From Paenibacillus sp. FSL H3-0469 (lineage in GTDB: Bacteria > Bacillota > Bacilli > Paenibacillales > Paenibacillaceae): a DNA stretch of 64,000 nucleotides. Below are positions 7,150 to 17,136 of this stretch, piece after piece. The first letter of the stretch is position 1; each line of letters begins with the position of its first letter. A model generated the notes under the pieces. It ran no database searches. It had not been told where the DNA came from and saw only the letters and a list, made by a program, of their open reading frames with translations. A program made the translations under genes and the position numbers. The stretch covers positions 1,612,001 to 1,676,000 of the forward strand of contig NZ_CP150302.1 of NCBI RefSeq assembly GCF_038051945.1. The letters run 5' to 3'.

Positions 7150-9591
7150 TTACCTGACGGCCTGAAAAAGAATTGCGATCTCGTCCTTCTTCTCAACGGC
7201 AACCAGCTGCTTGCCTGTAGAACGGCGCTCAGCAATCGGTGCCGACTCGGAAGAGAAGGAATGTACCGCACCGCTCTGGGTGATGGCGGTCAGCTCCAGC
7301 GGCTCCTTGCAATAGAATGCGCCAGCCAGCCTGCTGCCGTTCGGGCGGACACGCTTGCCTTCCTTGAACTCGAAGGTTGGCATCCCTTTGCCTCCCCGGC
7401 TCTGGGAAGGATAATCCACCAGCAGAGAGCGCTTGGCATAACCGATGTCGGATATAGCCAGAATCTCGCCTTCATCCTCACTGACCCAGAAGCAGGAGAC
7501 GACCTCATCTCCTTCACGGAGCTGAATTCCCCTTACACCTGTGGCTACCCGGCCCATAGGATTCACTTCATTCTCACGGAAACGGATGCTCATCCCCTCA
7601 CGTGTAATCAGCACGATGTCCTTGTCACCCCTGCTCTGCGCCACTGTAATGATCTCATCACCTTCAGCCACCTTACAGGCGGCAACGGCTCCAGAACGGC
7701 TTGTAGAGTACTCCTTGAGCTCGGTACGCTTCACCTGGCCCTTGCGGGTGATGAAGACCAGACTGGCCAGCGGGTCCTCCAGATTGGTGACCGGCAGCAC
7801 ACTGACGACACTGTCTCCCTTATTCAGTCCGATGACGTTGACGATGGCCGTCCCCGGCTCTTTCCATTTGAACTCTGGAATCTGATGCACGGGAAGCAGG
7901 AAGTATTGGCCCTTGCGGGTGAAGACGAGCAGGCTCTCCCGGGTATTCAGATCCAGCAGCTTGACGATATGATCGCCATCCTTAACCCCTGAAGAGTGGC
8001 GCTCCCCGCCCGAGCGGGTGAAGGACAGCATGCCGGTCCGCTTGATATAGCCGTCCGCAGAGAGTGCAACCAGTACATCCTCCGCATTGACCAGAACCTC
8101 CATGTTGACCTTAAGCTCCTCCACCTCGCCCTGAATCAGGGAACGGCGGTCCATCCCGTATTTATCACGAATCTCCAGCAGCTCCTTGCGGATGACTGCG
8201 ATCAGCTTCTTGTCGCTGTCCAGAATCCCCTGGAGCACAGCAATCCGGGCCAGCATCTCATCCAGCTCCTTCTGAAGGGAGTGAATCTCCAGATTAGTGA
8301 GCCGGTAGAGCTGCAAGGTAAGGATGGAATCCGCCTGCCGTTCGCTGAAGCCGAACATCCAGACCAGATTATTCTGGGCATCCTGACGGTTCTTCGAAGC
8401 CTTGATGGCGGCGATCACTTCATCCAGAATGTTCAGCGCCTTGACCAGTCCCTCCAGGACATGGGCACGGTCCTCCGCCCGTTCCAGGTCGAACCGGGTA
8501 CGATGGGTGACCACTTCACGCTGGTGGGCAATGTAAGCTTCAAGGATCGCTTTAAGCCCGAGCTGCTGCGGAGCCTTATTAACAATGGCAACCATGTTGA
8601 AGTTGTAGGTGACTTGCAGGTCGGTTTTTTTGAGCAGGTAGGCTAAGACGCCTTGTGCATCTGCCTCCTTCTTCAGCTCCACCACGATGCGCAGGCCCTC
8701 ACGGCCGCTCTCATCGCGGACCTCGGCGATCCCTTCAATTTTTTTCTCCAGACGGATGTTCTCCATGGAGGTTACCAGACGTGATTTCACGATCTGGAAA
8801 GGCACCTCGGTAATCACGATCTGCTGCTTCCCGCCGCGCAGGTTCTCAATCTCCGTCTTGGAACGCAGATAGATACGGCCTTTACCGCTGCGGTAAGCAT
8901 CCATAATGCCGTCTCCGCCCATAATGGTTCCACCGGTCGGGAAATCCGGCCCCTTGATGAAGGTCATAATATCCTCGAGGGCAATGTCCGGCTTCTGCAT
9001 AACAGCGATACAGGCATCGATTACTTCCCGCAGGTTATGCGGCGGTATCTCTGTGGCGAATCCGGCCGAGATCCCGCTCGTCCCGTTCACCAGCAGGTTC
9101 GGATAACGGGAGGGAACCACCACCGGCTCCTTGGCCGTATTATCGAAGTTGTCCTTGAACAGAACGGTGCGCTTCTCAATATCGCGCATCATCTCCATGG
9201 CAATCGGAGACAGACGTGCTTCTGTATAACGCATTGCCGCTGCCGGGTCATCATCCATGGAACCCCAGTTGCCATGTCCGTCGACCAGTACATGCCCCAT
9301 CTTCCACGGCTGTGCCATCCGCACCATCCCGTCGTAGATCGAAGAGTCCCCGTGAGGATGGTAGTTCCCCATAACATCACCGACGGTTTTAGCTGACTTG
9401 CGGTATGGCTTATCCGGCGTATTGCCAGAATCGTACATGGCATACAGAATCCGGCGCTGCACGGGCTTCAGCCCGTCGCGTACATCGGGGATCGCCCGGT
9501 CCTGAATGATATATTTGGAATACCGGCCAAACCGGTCACCGACGACCTCTTCCAGAAAAGCCGGCAAAAACTGCTCTGATAAACTGCTCAT
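7150..9591 (-). CDS. parC: DNA topoisomerase IV subunit A
   Basis: An 813-residue breakage-rejoining subunit of topoisomerase IV, which decatenates daughter chromosomes with ParE. The N-terminal domain has the catalytic tyrosine in [10 protein letters not shown] (Tyr122) and the quinolone-resistance region [10 protein letters not shown] (residues 78-87), where Ser83/Ser84 and Asp87 keep the unmutated pattern. The C-terminal ~300 residues form the beta-pinwheel blades (for example [18 protein letters not shown] and VKRTELKEY). The GyrA box is degenerate, which favours ParC over GyrA. The ATG at 9591 has AAGAGG upstream. It lies downstream of parE, separated by a 383-bp gap that contains a palindromic repeat element, so it may have its own promoter. 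Confidence 0.95.
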   Translation of the reverse strand: MSSLSEQFLPAFLEEVVGDRFGRYSKYIIQDRAIPDVRDGLKPVQRRILYAMYDSGNTPDKPYRKSAKTVGDVMGNYHPHGDSSIYDGMVRMAQPWKMGHVLVDGHGNWGSMDDDPAAAMRYTEARLSPIAMEMMRDIEKRTVLFKDNFDNTAKEPVVVPSRYPNLLVNGTSGISAGFATEIPPHNLREVIDACIAVMQKPDIALEDIMTFIKGPDFPTGGTIMGGDGIMDAYRSGKGRIYLRSKTEIENLRGGKQQIVITEVPFQIVKSRLVTSMENIRLEKKIEGIAEVRDESGREGLRIVVELKKEADAQGVLAYLLKKTDLQVTYNFNMVAIVNKAPQQLGLKAILEAYIAHQREVVTHRTRFDLERAEDRAHVLEGLVKALNILDEVIAAIKASKNRQDAQNNLVWMFGFSERQADSILTLQLYRLTNLEIHSLQKELDEMLARIAVLQGILDSDKKLIAVIRKELLEIRDKYGMDRRSLIQGEVEELKVNMEVLVNAEDVLVALSADGYIKRTGMLSFTRSGGERHSSGVKDGDHIVKLLDLNTRESLLVFTRKGQYFLLPVHQIPEFKWKEPGTAIVNVIGLNKGDSVVSVLPVTNLEDPLASLVFITRKGQVKRTELKEYSTSRSGAVAACKVAEGDEIITVAQSRGDKDIVLITREGMSIRFRENEVNPMGRVATGVRGIQLREGDEVVSCFWVSEDEGEILAISDIGYAKRSLLVDYPSQSRGGKGMPTFEFKEGKRVRPNGSRLAGAFYCKEPLELTAITQSGAVHSFSSESAPIAERRSTGKQLVAVEKKDEIAILFQAVR

Positions 9592-9713
9592 ATCCTCTTC
9601 ACCTTCTGTTCCTCATTCTGTCCGCTTTTTTAAAGATTGATGATCTGACCGCTGCACGCCTGAACTTCTCAATTCATTTGAACAAAATCGTAATCCGTAT
9701 AGAAGGGATGACC

Positions 9714-9848
9714 GTAACTGCGGTGAGTTTTGGACTTTCGGCCGCTGTTGTCTCCAGATTTCTTGATTTCAAACCGCTGATCGCGGTAGAAATCCGGAGA
9801 CAAAGGCGGTCGCTATCGCTCCTGCAGTTCCAAAATCCCCTCCGTTAC
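9714..9848 (+). repeat. Dispersed palindromic element, copy A
   Basis: A 135-bp element between parE and parC. Ends GTAACTGCGG and CCTCCGTTAC are imperfect inverted repeats. Inside, TTTTGGACT pairs with AGTTCCAAAA. The central stem TTGTCTCC-A-GATTTC pairs with GAAATC-C-GGAGACAA around a nested ACCGC/GCGGT hairpin. Similar copies lie at 15101, 20247 and 22697 (inverted), with derivatives at 22511 and 31454. Confidence 0.88.
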
Positions 9849-9974
9849 TTCCCCTTCTATAATTTCACAATTTCAGTTCCAAACCCATTGAGAAAACCGC
9901 CGCTATCGCGTAAACCGATCATCAAAAAATTAAAAACGCGGAAGGTATCGTCACTTCCCACTACTCTCTTACTC

Positions 9975-11957
9975 CTACTCCACGATCTCCGTGAAGTCGA
10001 CGTTCTCGACAATCCAGCGCTTACGCGGATCGACTTTATCACCCATCAGCGTGGAGACGCGGCGTTCCGCCTTGGCGGCATCCTCGATCTGCACCTGAAG
10101 CAGCGTACGCGAATCGGGATTCATCGTAGTCTCCCACAGCTGGTCCGGGTTCATCTCACCCAGTCCCTTGTACCGCTGCAGCTCGAAATTCTTCCCGAAT
10201 TCCTTCAGATAATTCTGCAATTCCTCATCGCTCCAGGCATAACGGACCGTCTCCAGCTTGCCCGATTTGCGTGTCAGCTTATACAGCGGCGGCTGGGCGA
10301 TATAGACCTTGCCGGCATCGATTAGAGGCTTCATGTAGCGGTAGAAGAAGGTCAGCAGCAGCACCTGAATATGTGCTCCGTCCGTATCGGCATCGGTCAT
10401 AATGATGATTTTGGAATAATTGCTGTCCTCTACGGCAAAATCAGGCCCGATTCCCGCACCGATTGCCGAAATGATCGCCTTGTATTCGTCATTCTTCAGG
10501 ATATCCAGCAGCTTGGCCTTCTCGGGGTTCATCGGCTTGCCCTTCAGCGGCAGAATGGCCTGAATCTTGGAATCCCGGCCCTGCTTCGCGGAGCCTCCGG
10601 CCGAATCGCCCTCTACGATGAAGATCTCGGTACGTGTAACGTCCTTGGACTGTGCAGGCGACAGCTTGCCGCCCAGGTTCGAGCTCTCACTGCGCTTCTT
10701 GCCGCTGCGGATCTCATCCCGGGCTTTGCGGGCCGCTTCACGGGCCTTGGAGGCCTGAATCGACTTCTTCAGCAGACTCTGTGCGACTTGAGGGTTCTCT
10801 TCCAGGAACCGCGCCATCCGCTCGGAGACAATGAAGTCCACCGCACTGCGGGCAGATGCGCTTCCGAGCTGATCCTTCGTCTGTCCGACAAATTCCACAT
10901 CCGACATCTTGATGCTAATGACCGCCATCATGCCCTCGCGCAGATCGTTTCCTTCCAGATTCTTGTCCTTCTCCTTAAGCAGCTGCGTCCGGCGGGCATA
11001 ATCATTGAGCACACGGGTATAGGCCGTCTTAAAGCCTGTCTCGTGTGTTCCCCCGCTGCGGGTAGGAATGGAGTTGACAAAAGAAGCGATCGTCTCCGTA
11101 TACCCCGCATTATACTGCAGCGCGATTTCCACCTCGATCTCGTCCTTCTCGGAGCTGAAATGGATCACATCGTGCAGGACGTCCTTGCCTTCGTTCAGGA
11201 ATTGCACGAACTGGCTGGCGCCGCCTTCGTAGAAGAATTCGTCCTGACGCCCGCTGCGCTCATCGCTCAGGACGATCCGCAGGCCGGAGTTCAGGAAGGC
11301 AATCTCCTGTACCCGTTCAGCCAGCGTATCATAACTCAGCGCAATGCCTGCGGAGAAGACGCGAATATCCGGCTTGAAGGTAATCTTCGAACCGGTTTTA
11401 TTCGTATTTCCCAGTATCTCAAGACCGGTTACAGGCTCACCGACATGCTCTTTGCCGTTCTTGTCGACCCAGTATTCAAAGCGCTGGCGGTGAATTTTGC
11501 CTTCCCGGTAGATCTCTACTTCCAGCCACTCGGACAACGCATTGGTTACCGAAGCCCCGACACCGTGCAGTCCGCCTGATTTCTTGTAGCCGGAACCGCC
11601 GAATTTACCGCCCGCGTGCAGAATGGTGAATACCACCTGCGGTGTTGGGACGCCTGTCTTGTGCATTCCGGTTGGTATTCCGCGTCCGTTGTCAATCACG
11701 GTCACCGATCCGTCTTTGCGGAGGGTGATATCAATTTTCGAGCAAAACTTCGCCAAATGCTCATCTACGGCATTATCCACTATTTCCCATACTAAATGGT
11801 GCAGACCCGAGGAACTCGTACTGCCAATATACATGCCGGGCCGTTTGCGGACCGCAACCAGACCTTCGAGCACCTGAATGTCGTCAGCATCGTATCCAGT
11901 CCGGCCTGCTTCGCCGTTCTTAGAGACTTTTGCAAACATATCGATCTGTTCGAGCAT
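9975..11957 (-). CDS. parE: DNA topoisomerase IV subunit B
   Basis: A 660-residue ATPase subunit of topoisomerase IV. The GHKL ATP-binding fold shows WEIVDNAVDEHLA, IDNGRGIPTGMH and the GGLHGVGASVTNALS lid in the first 150 residues. The transducer follows. The TOPRIM domain has IVEGDSAGGSAKQGRD and IMTDADTDGAHI, the acidic residues that bind Mg for strand cleavage. The sequence ends in the ParE/GyrB tail QRYKGLGEMNPDQLWETTM. The Gly-Ser-poor linker and length match ParE. The ATG at 11957 has AAGGAGG 8 bases upstream. parE precedes parC in the usual Firmicute order. Confidence 0.95.
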   Translation of the reverse strand: MLEQIDMFAKVSKNGEAGRTGYDADDIQVLEGLVAVRKRPGMYIGSTSSSGLHHLVWEIVDNAVDEHLAKFCSKIDITLRKDGSVTVIDNGRGIPTGMHKTGVPTPQVVFTILHAGGKFGGSGYKKSGGLHGVGASVTNALSEWLEVEIYREGKIHRQRFEYWVDKNGKEHVGEPVTGLEILGNTNKTGSKITFKPDIRVFSAGIALSYDTLAERVQEIAFLNSGLRIVLSDERSGRQDEFFYEGGASQFVQFLNEGKDVLHDVIHFSSEKDEIEVEIALQYNAGYTETIASFVNSIPTRSGGTHETGFKTAYTRVLNDYARRTQLLKEKDKNLEGNDLREGMMAVISIKMSDVEFVGQTKDQLGSASARSAVDFIVSERMARFLEENPQVAQSLLKKSIQASKAREAARKARDEIRSGKKRSESSNLGGKLSPAQSKDVTRTEIFIVEGDSAGGSAKQGRDSKIQAILPLKGKPMNPEKAKLLDILKNDEYKAIISAIGAGIGPDFAVEDSNYSKIIIMTDADTDGAHIQVLLLTFFYRYMKPLIDAGKVYIAQPPLYKLTRKSGKLETVRYAWSDEELQNYLKEFGKNFELQRYKGLGEMNPDQLWETTMNPDSRTLLQVQIEDAAKAERRVSTLMGDKVDPRKRWIVENVDFTEIVE

Positions 11958-12041
11958 TCATGCTCCTCCTTCACTTGTCTTCCTGTCTCTCTAAAATTCT
12001 CTCTAAAATGCAAACAAACGTTTTCGTTCACTTTGTACATT

Positions 12042-13031
12042 CTAATTCAAAATATCCCGTTTCGTAAAGACGGCGAATGAAATGATTACGGCCGCAAGCC
12101 CCCAAATGCCCAGAACCGCCATCGAAAAGCCCAGTGTCATGCCCTCAATCGGCGCAGGAGTGCCCGCTAAATAAGTCGTCAGCTCCATGTTGACCATAAA
12201 TAAATATTTGGCCGCCGTCCAGGCTGAAGCCATATTCGTCAGGATCGTTCCGGCAATCAGTGCCGCCATCATCACGACAATGCTCGCAGCCGTACTCCGG
12301 ACCAGCACCGACACCATGAAGGCCAGCAGGGCCACTACGATGCTGACATACCAGATCAGCCCGCCCTGCATCAGCAGATACTTCCACTGCTCCACCGCAT
12401 GAACCTTCGACATATCCACAGTGTCGCCGCTGAGCTGGAAGCCTGTGAAGACGGGAACATTGAACCCCTTATAGCCAAAAGCCAGCCCCGAGACCAGATA
12501 GCTGATCACGAATACCGACAGCACAATCAGCGAGACGAACATCAGCAGCGCTGCCATTTTGCTGAACAGCACCTTCCAGCGCCGGACCGGGCGGGTCAGC
12601 AGCATCTTGATCGTTCCTGTCGTCCGCTCACCGGAGACCAGGTCGGAAGCAACCGCCATGATCAGCAGCGGAATGAACAGGGAGACGGAATTATTGACAA
12701 ACTCCCGGGTGAACGTTACTCCGCTCGGCTCCTTCGGATTCACATCATGATCCAGATAATACTGCAATTGCTGGAGAAAAATCCGCCGGTACGACTTCCA
12801 TTCCTCCGGAATCCGGTCGCTGCCGAGCGAGTTCTGATTGTCGGTAATCTGCTGCTGGATCTCCAGCCTCCAGTCAGAGTTAAATTTGTCACGGCTGCGC
12901 TCCGCTATGCGCATTTGCGCATAGGTAAACATTGGCACCAGCACAAGCAGGATAAGCAGGATGATATAGAATCGCTTCTTTTTAATTATCTTCAGGCACT
13001 CATTTCGGATGAGCGGCAGCAGGTTAATCAA
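12042..13031 (-). CDS. ABC transporter permease (ABC-2 type)
   Basis: About 329 residues. One membrane segment follows a basic N-terminus (KKKRFYIILLILLVLVPMF), then a ~90-residue external loop, then about five more segments, including SLFIPLLIMAVASDLVSGERTTGTIKMLLTRPV, the conserved stretch of ABC-2 permeases. With the ATPase encoded just upstream it would form an exporter; the substrate is unknown. The coding frames overlap by 8 bp. I prefer a TTG at 13031 because GGAAGG lies 8 bases before it; the GTG at 13040 sits directly on that ribosome site. Confidence 0.85.
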   Translation of the reverse strand: MINLLPLIRNECLKIIKKKRFYIILLILLVLVPMFTYAQMRIAERSRDKFNSDWRLEIQQQITDNQNSLGSDRIPEEWKSYRRIFLQQLQYYLDHDVNPKEPSGVTFTREFVNNSVSLFIPLLIMAVASDLVSGERTTGTIKMLLTRPVRRWKVLFSKMAALLMFVSLIVLSVFVISYLVSGLAFGYKGFNVPVFTGFQLSGDTVDMSKVHAVEQWKYLLMQGGLIWYVSIVVALLAFMVSVLVRSTAASIVVMMAALIAGTILTNMASAWTAAKYLFMVNMELTTYLAGTPAPIEGMTLGFSMAVLGIWGLAAVIISFAVFTKRDILN

Positions 13032-14007
13032 TGGCTTCACCTTCCGTTAGCTTCAAGAATAGCTGTTCCAGTGTAGGGTTAATTTTATGCACAGCCCGGA
13101 CTTCCACCTCTTGTGCAACCAGAACGGCAACAATCTCCGGGATCAGCTCCTCATCCATTGCCGTAACCAGGGAATTCACACCCATGCCTGCGATGACCGA
13201 GTCATCCAGGGTAACCTCGTCCAGATGAAGCAGCGCGATATCCGGCCGCCCGGCCATGATGTCTCTTGCCCGCTGAAGCGGCTCCAGCTCCCACAGGACA
13301 TACGGTGAGTTACGGGCAACCAATTCGTCTACAGCACCTACAGCGAGTACGCGCCCTTTGCTGATAATGGCTACCCGGTCGCACAGCAGCTGAATTTCGC
13401 TCAGCAGATGACTGGACACAAAGACCGCCAGCCCTTCGTCTGCCAGCTTACGGATGAATTCACGCAGCTCCTTGATCCCTTTGGGGTCCAGGCCGTTGGT
13501 AGGCTCATCAAGAATTAGCAGCCGGGGTCGGCCGAGCAGAGCTTGGGCAATACCGAGCCGCTGGCGCATCCCGAGCGAATACGTGCTGACTTTATCTTGA
13601 ATGCGCTGATCGAGCCGCACGATTTCAACAACCTCGGTAATCCGCTGCGCGTCTACTCCGGGCTGCATGCGGGCAAAGTGCTGCAGGTTCTCCCAACCGG
13701 TCAGATACGTGTAGACCTCGGGATTCTCGACGATGGAACCGACGTATTGCAGCGCTTTTTCCGGATTCCGGTTCACATTGTAGCCGCAGACAGTAATCGT
13801 CCCTTCGCTCGGGCGGATCAAGTCCACCAGCATGCGGATAGTTGTGGTTTTGCCGGCTCCGTTCGGACCCAGAAAGCCGAAGATCTCGCCTTTTTTCACA
13901 TCAAACGTGACATCATCTATAATCCATTTGCGGCCGATTTTTTTGCGGACTCCCCGGGCGGACAGGACAACTTCTTCCCCCGGTGCCTCATGAATAGTTC
14001 TCGCCAT
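13024..14007 (-). CDS. ABC transporter ATP-binding protein
   Basis: A 327-residue ATPase of the ABC-2 exporter type. Walker A is GPNGAGKTT (Lys53), the signature is YSLGMRQRLGIAQALL, Walker B is RLLILDEPTNGLD and the switch His is in VFVSSHLLSE. The C-terminal ~90 residues are the accessory region common to this class. The ATG at 14007 has AAGGAG 9 bases upstream. It overlaps the permease and follows the SGNH hydrolase by 48 bp, so the three genes form one minus-strand operon. Confidence 0.92.
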   Translation of the reverse strand: MARTIHEAPGEEVVLSARGVRKKIGRKWIIDDVTFDVKKGEIFGFLGPNGAGKTTTIRMLVDLIRPSEGTITVCGYNVNRNPEKALQYVGSIVENPEVYTYLTGWENLQHFARMQPGVDAQRITEVVEIVRLDQRIQDKVSTYSLGMRQRLGIAQALLGRPRLLILDEPTNGLDPKGIKELREFIRKLADEGLAVFVSSHLLSEIQLLCDRVAIISKGRVLAVGAVDELVARNSPYVLWELEPLQRARDIMAGRPDIALLHLDEVTLDDSVIAGMGVNSLVTAMDEELIPEIVAVLVAQEVEVRAVHKINPTLEQLFLKLTEGEAID

Positions 14008-14055
14008 CTTATACAGCTCCTTGCCACAGTCATTTCTGTTCCAAAAATCCTCTGA

Positions 14056-14976
14056 TCAACGAACGGCTTGTACAATCCGCTCGCTCATCCGCTGATAACC
14101 GTCCCCGTTCGGGTGAAAATGATCGTTCGACAGATATTTCGCCAAATGGCGGTCAAACAGATCAAAGGTCGGGACCAGCGTCATGTTCTGATGTCTGTTG
14201 ATCATATCCATCGCCGCATTATTCCACGCCGTTACCGCCTGATTACCCGGAATTAGCAGCCCCTCGATATCTCCGAAGGGATTATAAAGACCGATGTAAT
14301 AGACCTGAGCCTGCGGATTCACTTCTGCAACGGTATCCAGTATGCTGCCCAGCCGTTTAGCGGCCCCTGGCAGAGCAGAGAGGAGCGATTCCGGAGTCAG
14401 ATCGCCGGCAGATGCGGTTGGAACCGGCGCCGTGCCTTCTACCTTGTTATTCGCAGGGGCTTCTGTGCTCTGAGGTGCCGCTTGCTCCGAAGGCTTCACA
14501 GTGGCGGCTGCTTGTCCGCTGCTCCCGCCTGTGCCCATAATATCCGAGCCCCGGAACAGATCGTTCCCGCCGATGGAGATCAGGATCACATTCGCCTGAC
14601 GCAGCGCGTACTGCACGCCTTCCTCCTGAAGCTTGCTCTGCAAGGCAGCTGTGGTCAGGCCGTTAATGCCCATATTGCCCAGCAGCTCTGCCTTTCCCCC
14701 ATTGGCCGACAAGGCATCCACGGTCCGCTTAACAAAGCCCTGCCCGGAGTTGTCGCCAGTCCCTTTGGCCAGAGAATCGCCAAGCGCCAGGATCTTGTAT
14801 TCGTCACTTGCCGCGGCTGTCGGTGCCGCCGTCTCCTGCGGAAGGGAGGAGAGGAATTGCTCCCCCTTCGGGTTCATGATATCGCCCACTGCATACACAA
14901 ATCCTGTAATCAAAAGTAAAGTTGCCAGGATGGACACCAGGCTCACTGTCCTCCAGGTCCATTTGGAATCCTTCAA
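14056..14976 (-). CDS. SGNH/GDSL hydrolase, membrane-anchored (YpmR-like)
   Basis: A 306-residue esterase/lipase-like protein. The N-terminus (about residues 10-31, VSLVSILATLLLITGFVYAV) is a signal anchor. The SGNH blocks are ILALGDSLAKGTG (block I, Ser), LLGNMGINGLTT (Gly), ISIGGNDLF (Asn) and DHFHPNGDGY (Asp/His). A Ser/Pro/Ala-rich insertion of about 50 residues separates blocks III and V. The TTG start at 14976 is favoured by GGAGGG 6 bases upstream. By family it would hydrolyse an envelope ester or lipid outside the cell. Its link with the ABC exporter downstream suggests envelope maintenance. Confidence 0.88.
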   Translation of the reverse strand: MKDSKWTWRTVSLVSILATLLLITGFVYAVGDIMNPKGEQFLSSLPQETAAPTAAASDEYKILALGDSLAKGTGDNSGQGFVKRTVDALSANGGKAELLGNMGINGLTTAALQSKLQEEGVQYALRQANVILISIGGNDLFRGSDIMGTGGSSGQAAATVKPSEQAAPQSTEAPANNKVEGTAPVPTASAGDLTPESLLSALPGAAKRLGSILDTVAEVNPQAQVYYIGLYNPFGDIEGLLIPGNQAVTAWNNAAMDMINRHQNMTLVPTFDLFDRHLAKYLSNDHFHPNGDGYQRMSERIVQAVR

Positions 14977-15100
14977 TGCTATCCCTCCATCTGCCGTACT
15001 CTTCTGCTTAGCCCATTATTCACAGCATTATTAACTATGTAGATAAACATAATTCTTCTTTGGAGAATTTGCAAACGAAGGAGTGAGTTTAGGTGGCGGC

Positions 15101-15234
15101 GCGGCTGCGGTGATTTTGGACTTACGGCCGCTGTTGTCTTTGGATTTCCTGATTCAAACCGCTCCTCGCGGTAGAAATCCAAAGACAAAGGCGGACGCAT
15201 TCGCTCCTACAGTTCCAAAATCCCCTCCGCCGCT
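15101..15234 (+). repeat. Dispersed palindromic element, copy B
   Basis: About 134 bp upstream of the SGNH hydrolase gene. The central stem TTGTCTTTGGATTTC / GAAATCCAAAGACAA is perfect and differs from copy A at positions that change on both arms. The inner hairpin ACCGC/GCGGT and the outer TTTTGGACT/AGTTCCAAAA arms are kept. Confidence 0.88.
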
Positions 15235-15264
15235 TCACACCTAAACGGTGAAAGCAGTAGGGCG

Positions 15265-15340
15265 GCACGATAGCGCTGCGCTGATCGTGCAAGACCGCGT
15301 ACTGCGTGCGGCACGATGGCGCTACGCTGATCGTGCAAGA
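15265..15340. repeat. Direct pair of 30-bp hairpin repeats
   Basis: Two copies starting GCACGATRGCGCTRCG and ending ATCGTGCAAGA, at 15265-15294 and 15311-15340, 46 bp apart. Each can fold on GCACGAT/ATCGTGC. They lie in the 500-bp gap between the SGNH gene and the IS. Confidence 0.75.
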
Positions 15341-15408
15341 GCAATATTACTTTTAGCCACTTGGGCTGAACTTCATTGGCAGCATAAGATTCATCCTTTG
15401 TGCTAAAC

Positions 15409-15440
15409 CATAAAAACGCCCCCCGGCAATGCCGGAGGGC
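15409..15440 (-). terminator. Displaced terminator of the CAP-domain gene
   Basis: CGCCCCCCGGC and GCCGGAGGGCG pair at 10 of 11 positions with loop AAT; on the minus strand a TTTTT follows. No minus-strand gene ends here today. If the IS at 15480-17136 is removed, it lies about 35 bp past the CAP gene stop. Confidence 0.75.
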
Positions 15441-15479
15441 GGAGTTAAAGTTACTTTAAGTTAAAATACTTGACTTATT

Positions 15480-17136
15480 GAGACAATTTCATAATTCAAA
15501 ACCCTTGCTATATCTGGTTTTTTTGAGCATAGAAAAAGGAGTACCTCCCCAAATTCTCGAAGTTATAGGCGACGAAACCAACACCCGAGAAGAAAAGAGG
15601 TAATCCCTATCTATTCTATTCGACAAGAAGAACTGTTTTCCTTTGAGGAATTGCTCCAGATGGCTCCGGAAGATAAATACAGCCAAATCTTTGAACACTT
15701 ACATTTAGCTCCAGTTCTATTCGCACTGGGGAAAAAGAGCCATCGCGGACGGCCTGAAAAATTAAACGTACCTGCCATGATCTACTCGCTGCTGATTGCT
15801 AAAATGGAGAACATCGAGTTTGTCTCTGCCTTGGTCCGGCGATTGAATCATAGCAACGAATTTCGAGTCCAGTGCCGGTTTACGGGCTCGGACAACATTC
15901 CCAGCCAGGCCTCCTATTCTCGTTTGATTCATGCGCTGGAGCAAACGGGAATGCTGGAACAACTGCAGGATCGCCTAGTCACATCTGCCCTAGAAGAAGG
16001 GTTTGTGAGCGGCACCCATCTTGCTGTGGATTCCTCCATGGTCGAGGCGTGGGATTGCCAATTTAGCGAATCGGCCTCCAAGCGTCGTGCGGCTCGCCGG
16101 GAGCAAAAGAAAGGTGAAGCTCCGGTGGCTGAACAACTTCAGCTCGAACATTCCGAGCCTGAGCCGAAGACGGTGAACAAGCCGCTGAAGAAACCCAGGT
16201 ATAGCAAGCCTGGTCGTCCGTCCCCGGCGGAAAAGGAACGTCGGCGCGAGGAAATGGAAGCTTATGAACAAAGTCTCGGACCGTTCCAGAAAACCATTGA
16301 AGCGATGTTGCCCTACACGTACGATGAACTGCTGACCGCGTTGCCCCGGCATGCTGCGCGTTGTGACAAGAAAAATACGAAGGGCCGAATGACCAGCTAT
16401 TACGGGTTCAAGGCGAATCTGCTGGTCGACACGGACAGCCAGTATATCCTAAGCGGCCTCTGGAGTTCAGCCCATCCGAATGACCAGCGTATGGCGGTCG
16501 TCCTTCTCAAAGGCCTGCTCCTGAAGTTTCCCATGCTAAAGGTCAAGCATATCTTGGGCGACAAGGGCTACGACTGCGCGGCAATCTACCAGTTGATTCA
16601 TTCGCTCGGCGCCTATCCTGCGATTTCTCTGATTCACCACAAAGACCCGCCTGCGGGAATGAATCTGGATTACACGCCGGTGTGCGCTCAAGGGCATGCG
16701 TACCGTTACGACAGTTTTGAGGCCAAATATGAGACCCTGAAGTACACCCGGCCTAGTGAATGCCAAGGCTGTGCGCTGTCCGGTACCTCTTGCCAAAAAG
16801 TGTTTAAAATTCGCATCCAAACGGATTTGCGTTTGCATACCTATCCCGCCAGAGGCAGCGAAAGTTTTACCACGCTATACAACAAGCGGACGGCCGTGGA
16901 GCGTGTATTTGCCTATCTCAAAGAGTATTTCGGGTTGAAACGCACACGCCACCGCGGTGTCCGGGCAAGTGTCGATTTCCAGCTCAGTACGCTCGCGTAC
17001 AATTTGAGCAAGTTTGCGTTAGACAAGTTGAACCAACAGTTGAAAGACTCCCAGCAAGTAGCCTGATTTTTTAAAAATTGATTTTAGATTTTGGCCAAAT
17101 CTTGCTATTTAGCAAACTGAATTATGAAATTGACTC
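15480..17136 (+). mobile_element. IS1182-like insertion sequence, complete
   Basis: A 1657-bp element. Terminal inverted repeats are GAGACAATTTCATAATTCA (15480-15498) and its complement with one change (17118-17136). A 5-bp direct repeat TTATT flanks it (15475-15479 and 17137-17141). The boundary is uncertain by one base, since CTTATT can also be read. It carries one intact transposase gene. It inserted at the stop codon of the CAP gene; the duplicated TTATT includes the complement of that stop. Confidence 0.85.
15651..17066 (+). CDS. IS1182-like family DDE transposase
   Basis: About 471 residues. The N-terminal DUF772-type region is GRPEKLNVPAMIYSLLIAKMENI, followed by PSQASYSRLIHAL. The catalytic core has LAVDSSMVEAWD (first Asp), ILGDKGYD (second Asp) and KRTAVERVFAYLKEYFGLKR (Glu), with a small Cys cluster CQGCALSGTSC before the last block. 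The open frame continues upstream of the TTG at 15651 (EELFSFEELLQMAPEDKYSQ), as in relatives, but contains no ATG, GTG or TTG there. The true start is therefore either this TTG, the ATG at 15660, or an unusual codon near AAGAGG at 15594. It looks intact. Confidence 0.88.
   Translation: MLQMAPEDKYSQIFEHLHLAPVLFALGKKSHRGRPEKLNVPAMIYSLLIAKMENIEFVSALVRRLNHSNEFRVQCRFTGSDNIPSQASYSRLIHALEQTGMLEQLQDRLVTSALEEGFVSGTHLAVDSSMVEAWDCQFSESASKRRAARREQKKGEAPVAEQLQLEHSEPEPKTVNKPLKKPRYSKPGRPSPAEKERRREEMEAYEQSLGPFQKTIEAMLPYTYDELLTALPRHAARCDKKNTKGRMTSYYGFKANLLVDTDSQYILSGLWSSAHPNDQRMAVVLLKGLLLKFPMLKVKHILGDKGYDCAAIYQLIHSLGAYPAISLIHHKDPPAGMNLDYTPVCAQGHAYRYDSFEAKYETLKYTRPSECQGCALSGTSCQKVFKIRIQTDLRLHTYPARGSESFTTLYNKRTAVERVFAYLKEYFGLKRTRHRGVRASVDFQLSTLAYNLSKFALDKLNQQLKDSQQVA

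Noticed and set aside
10371..11579. Plus-strand frame of about 400 codons over parE
   Set aside because: A shadow of a highly conserved gene on the other strand; no ribosome site and no recognisable domain.
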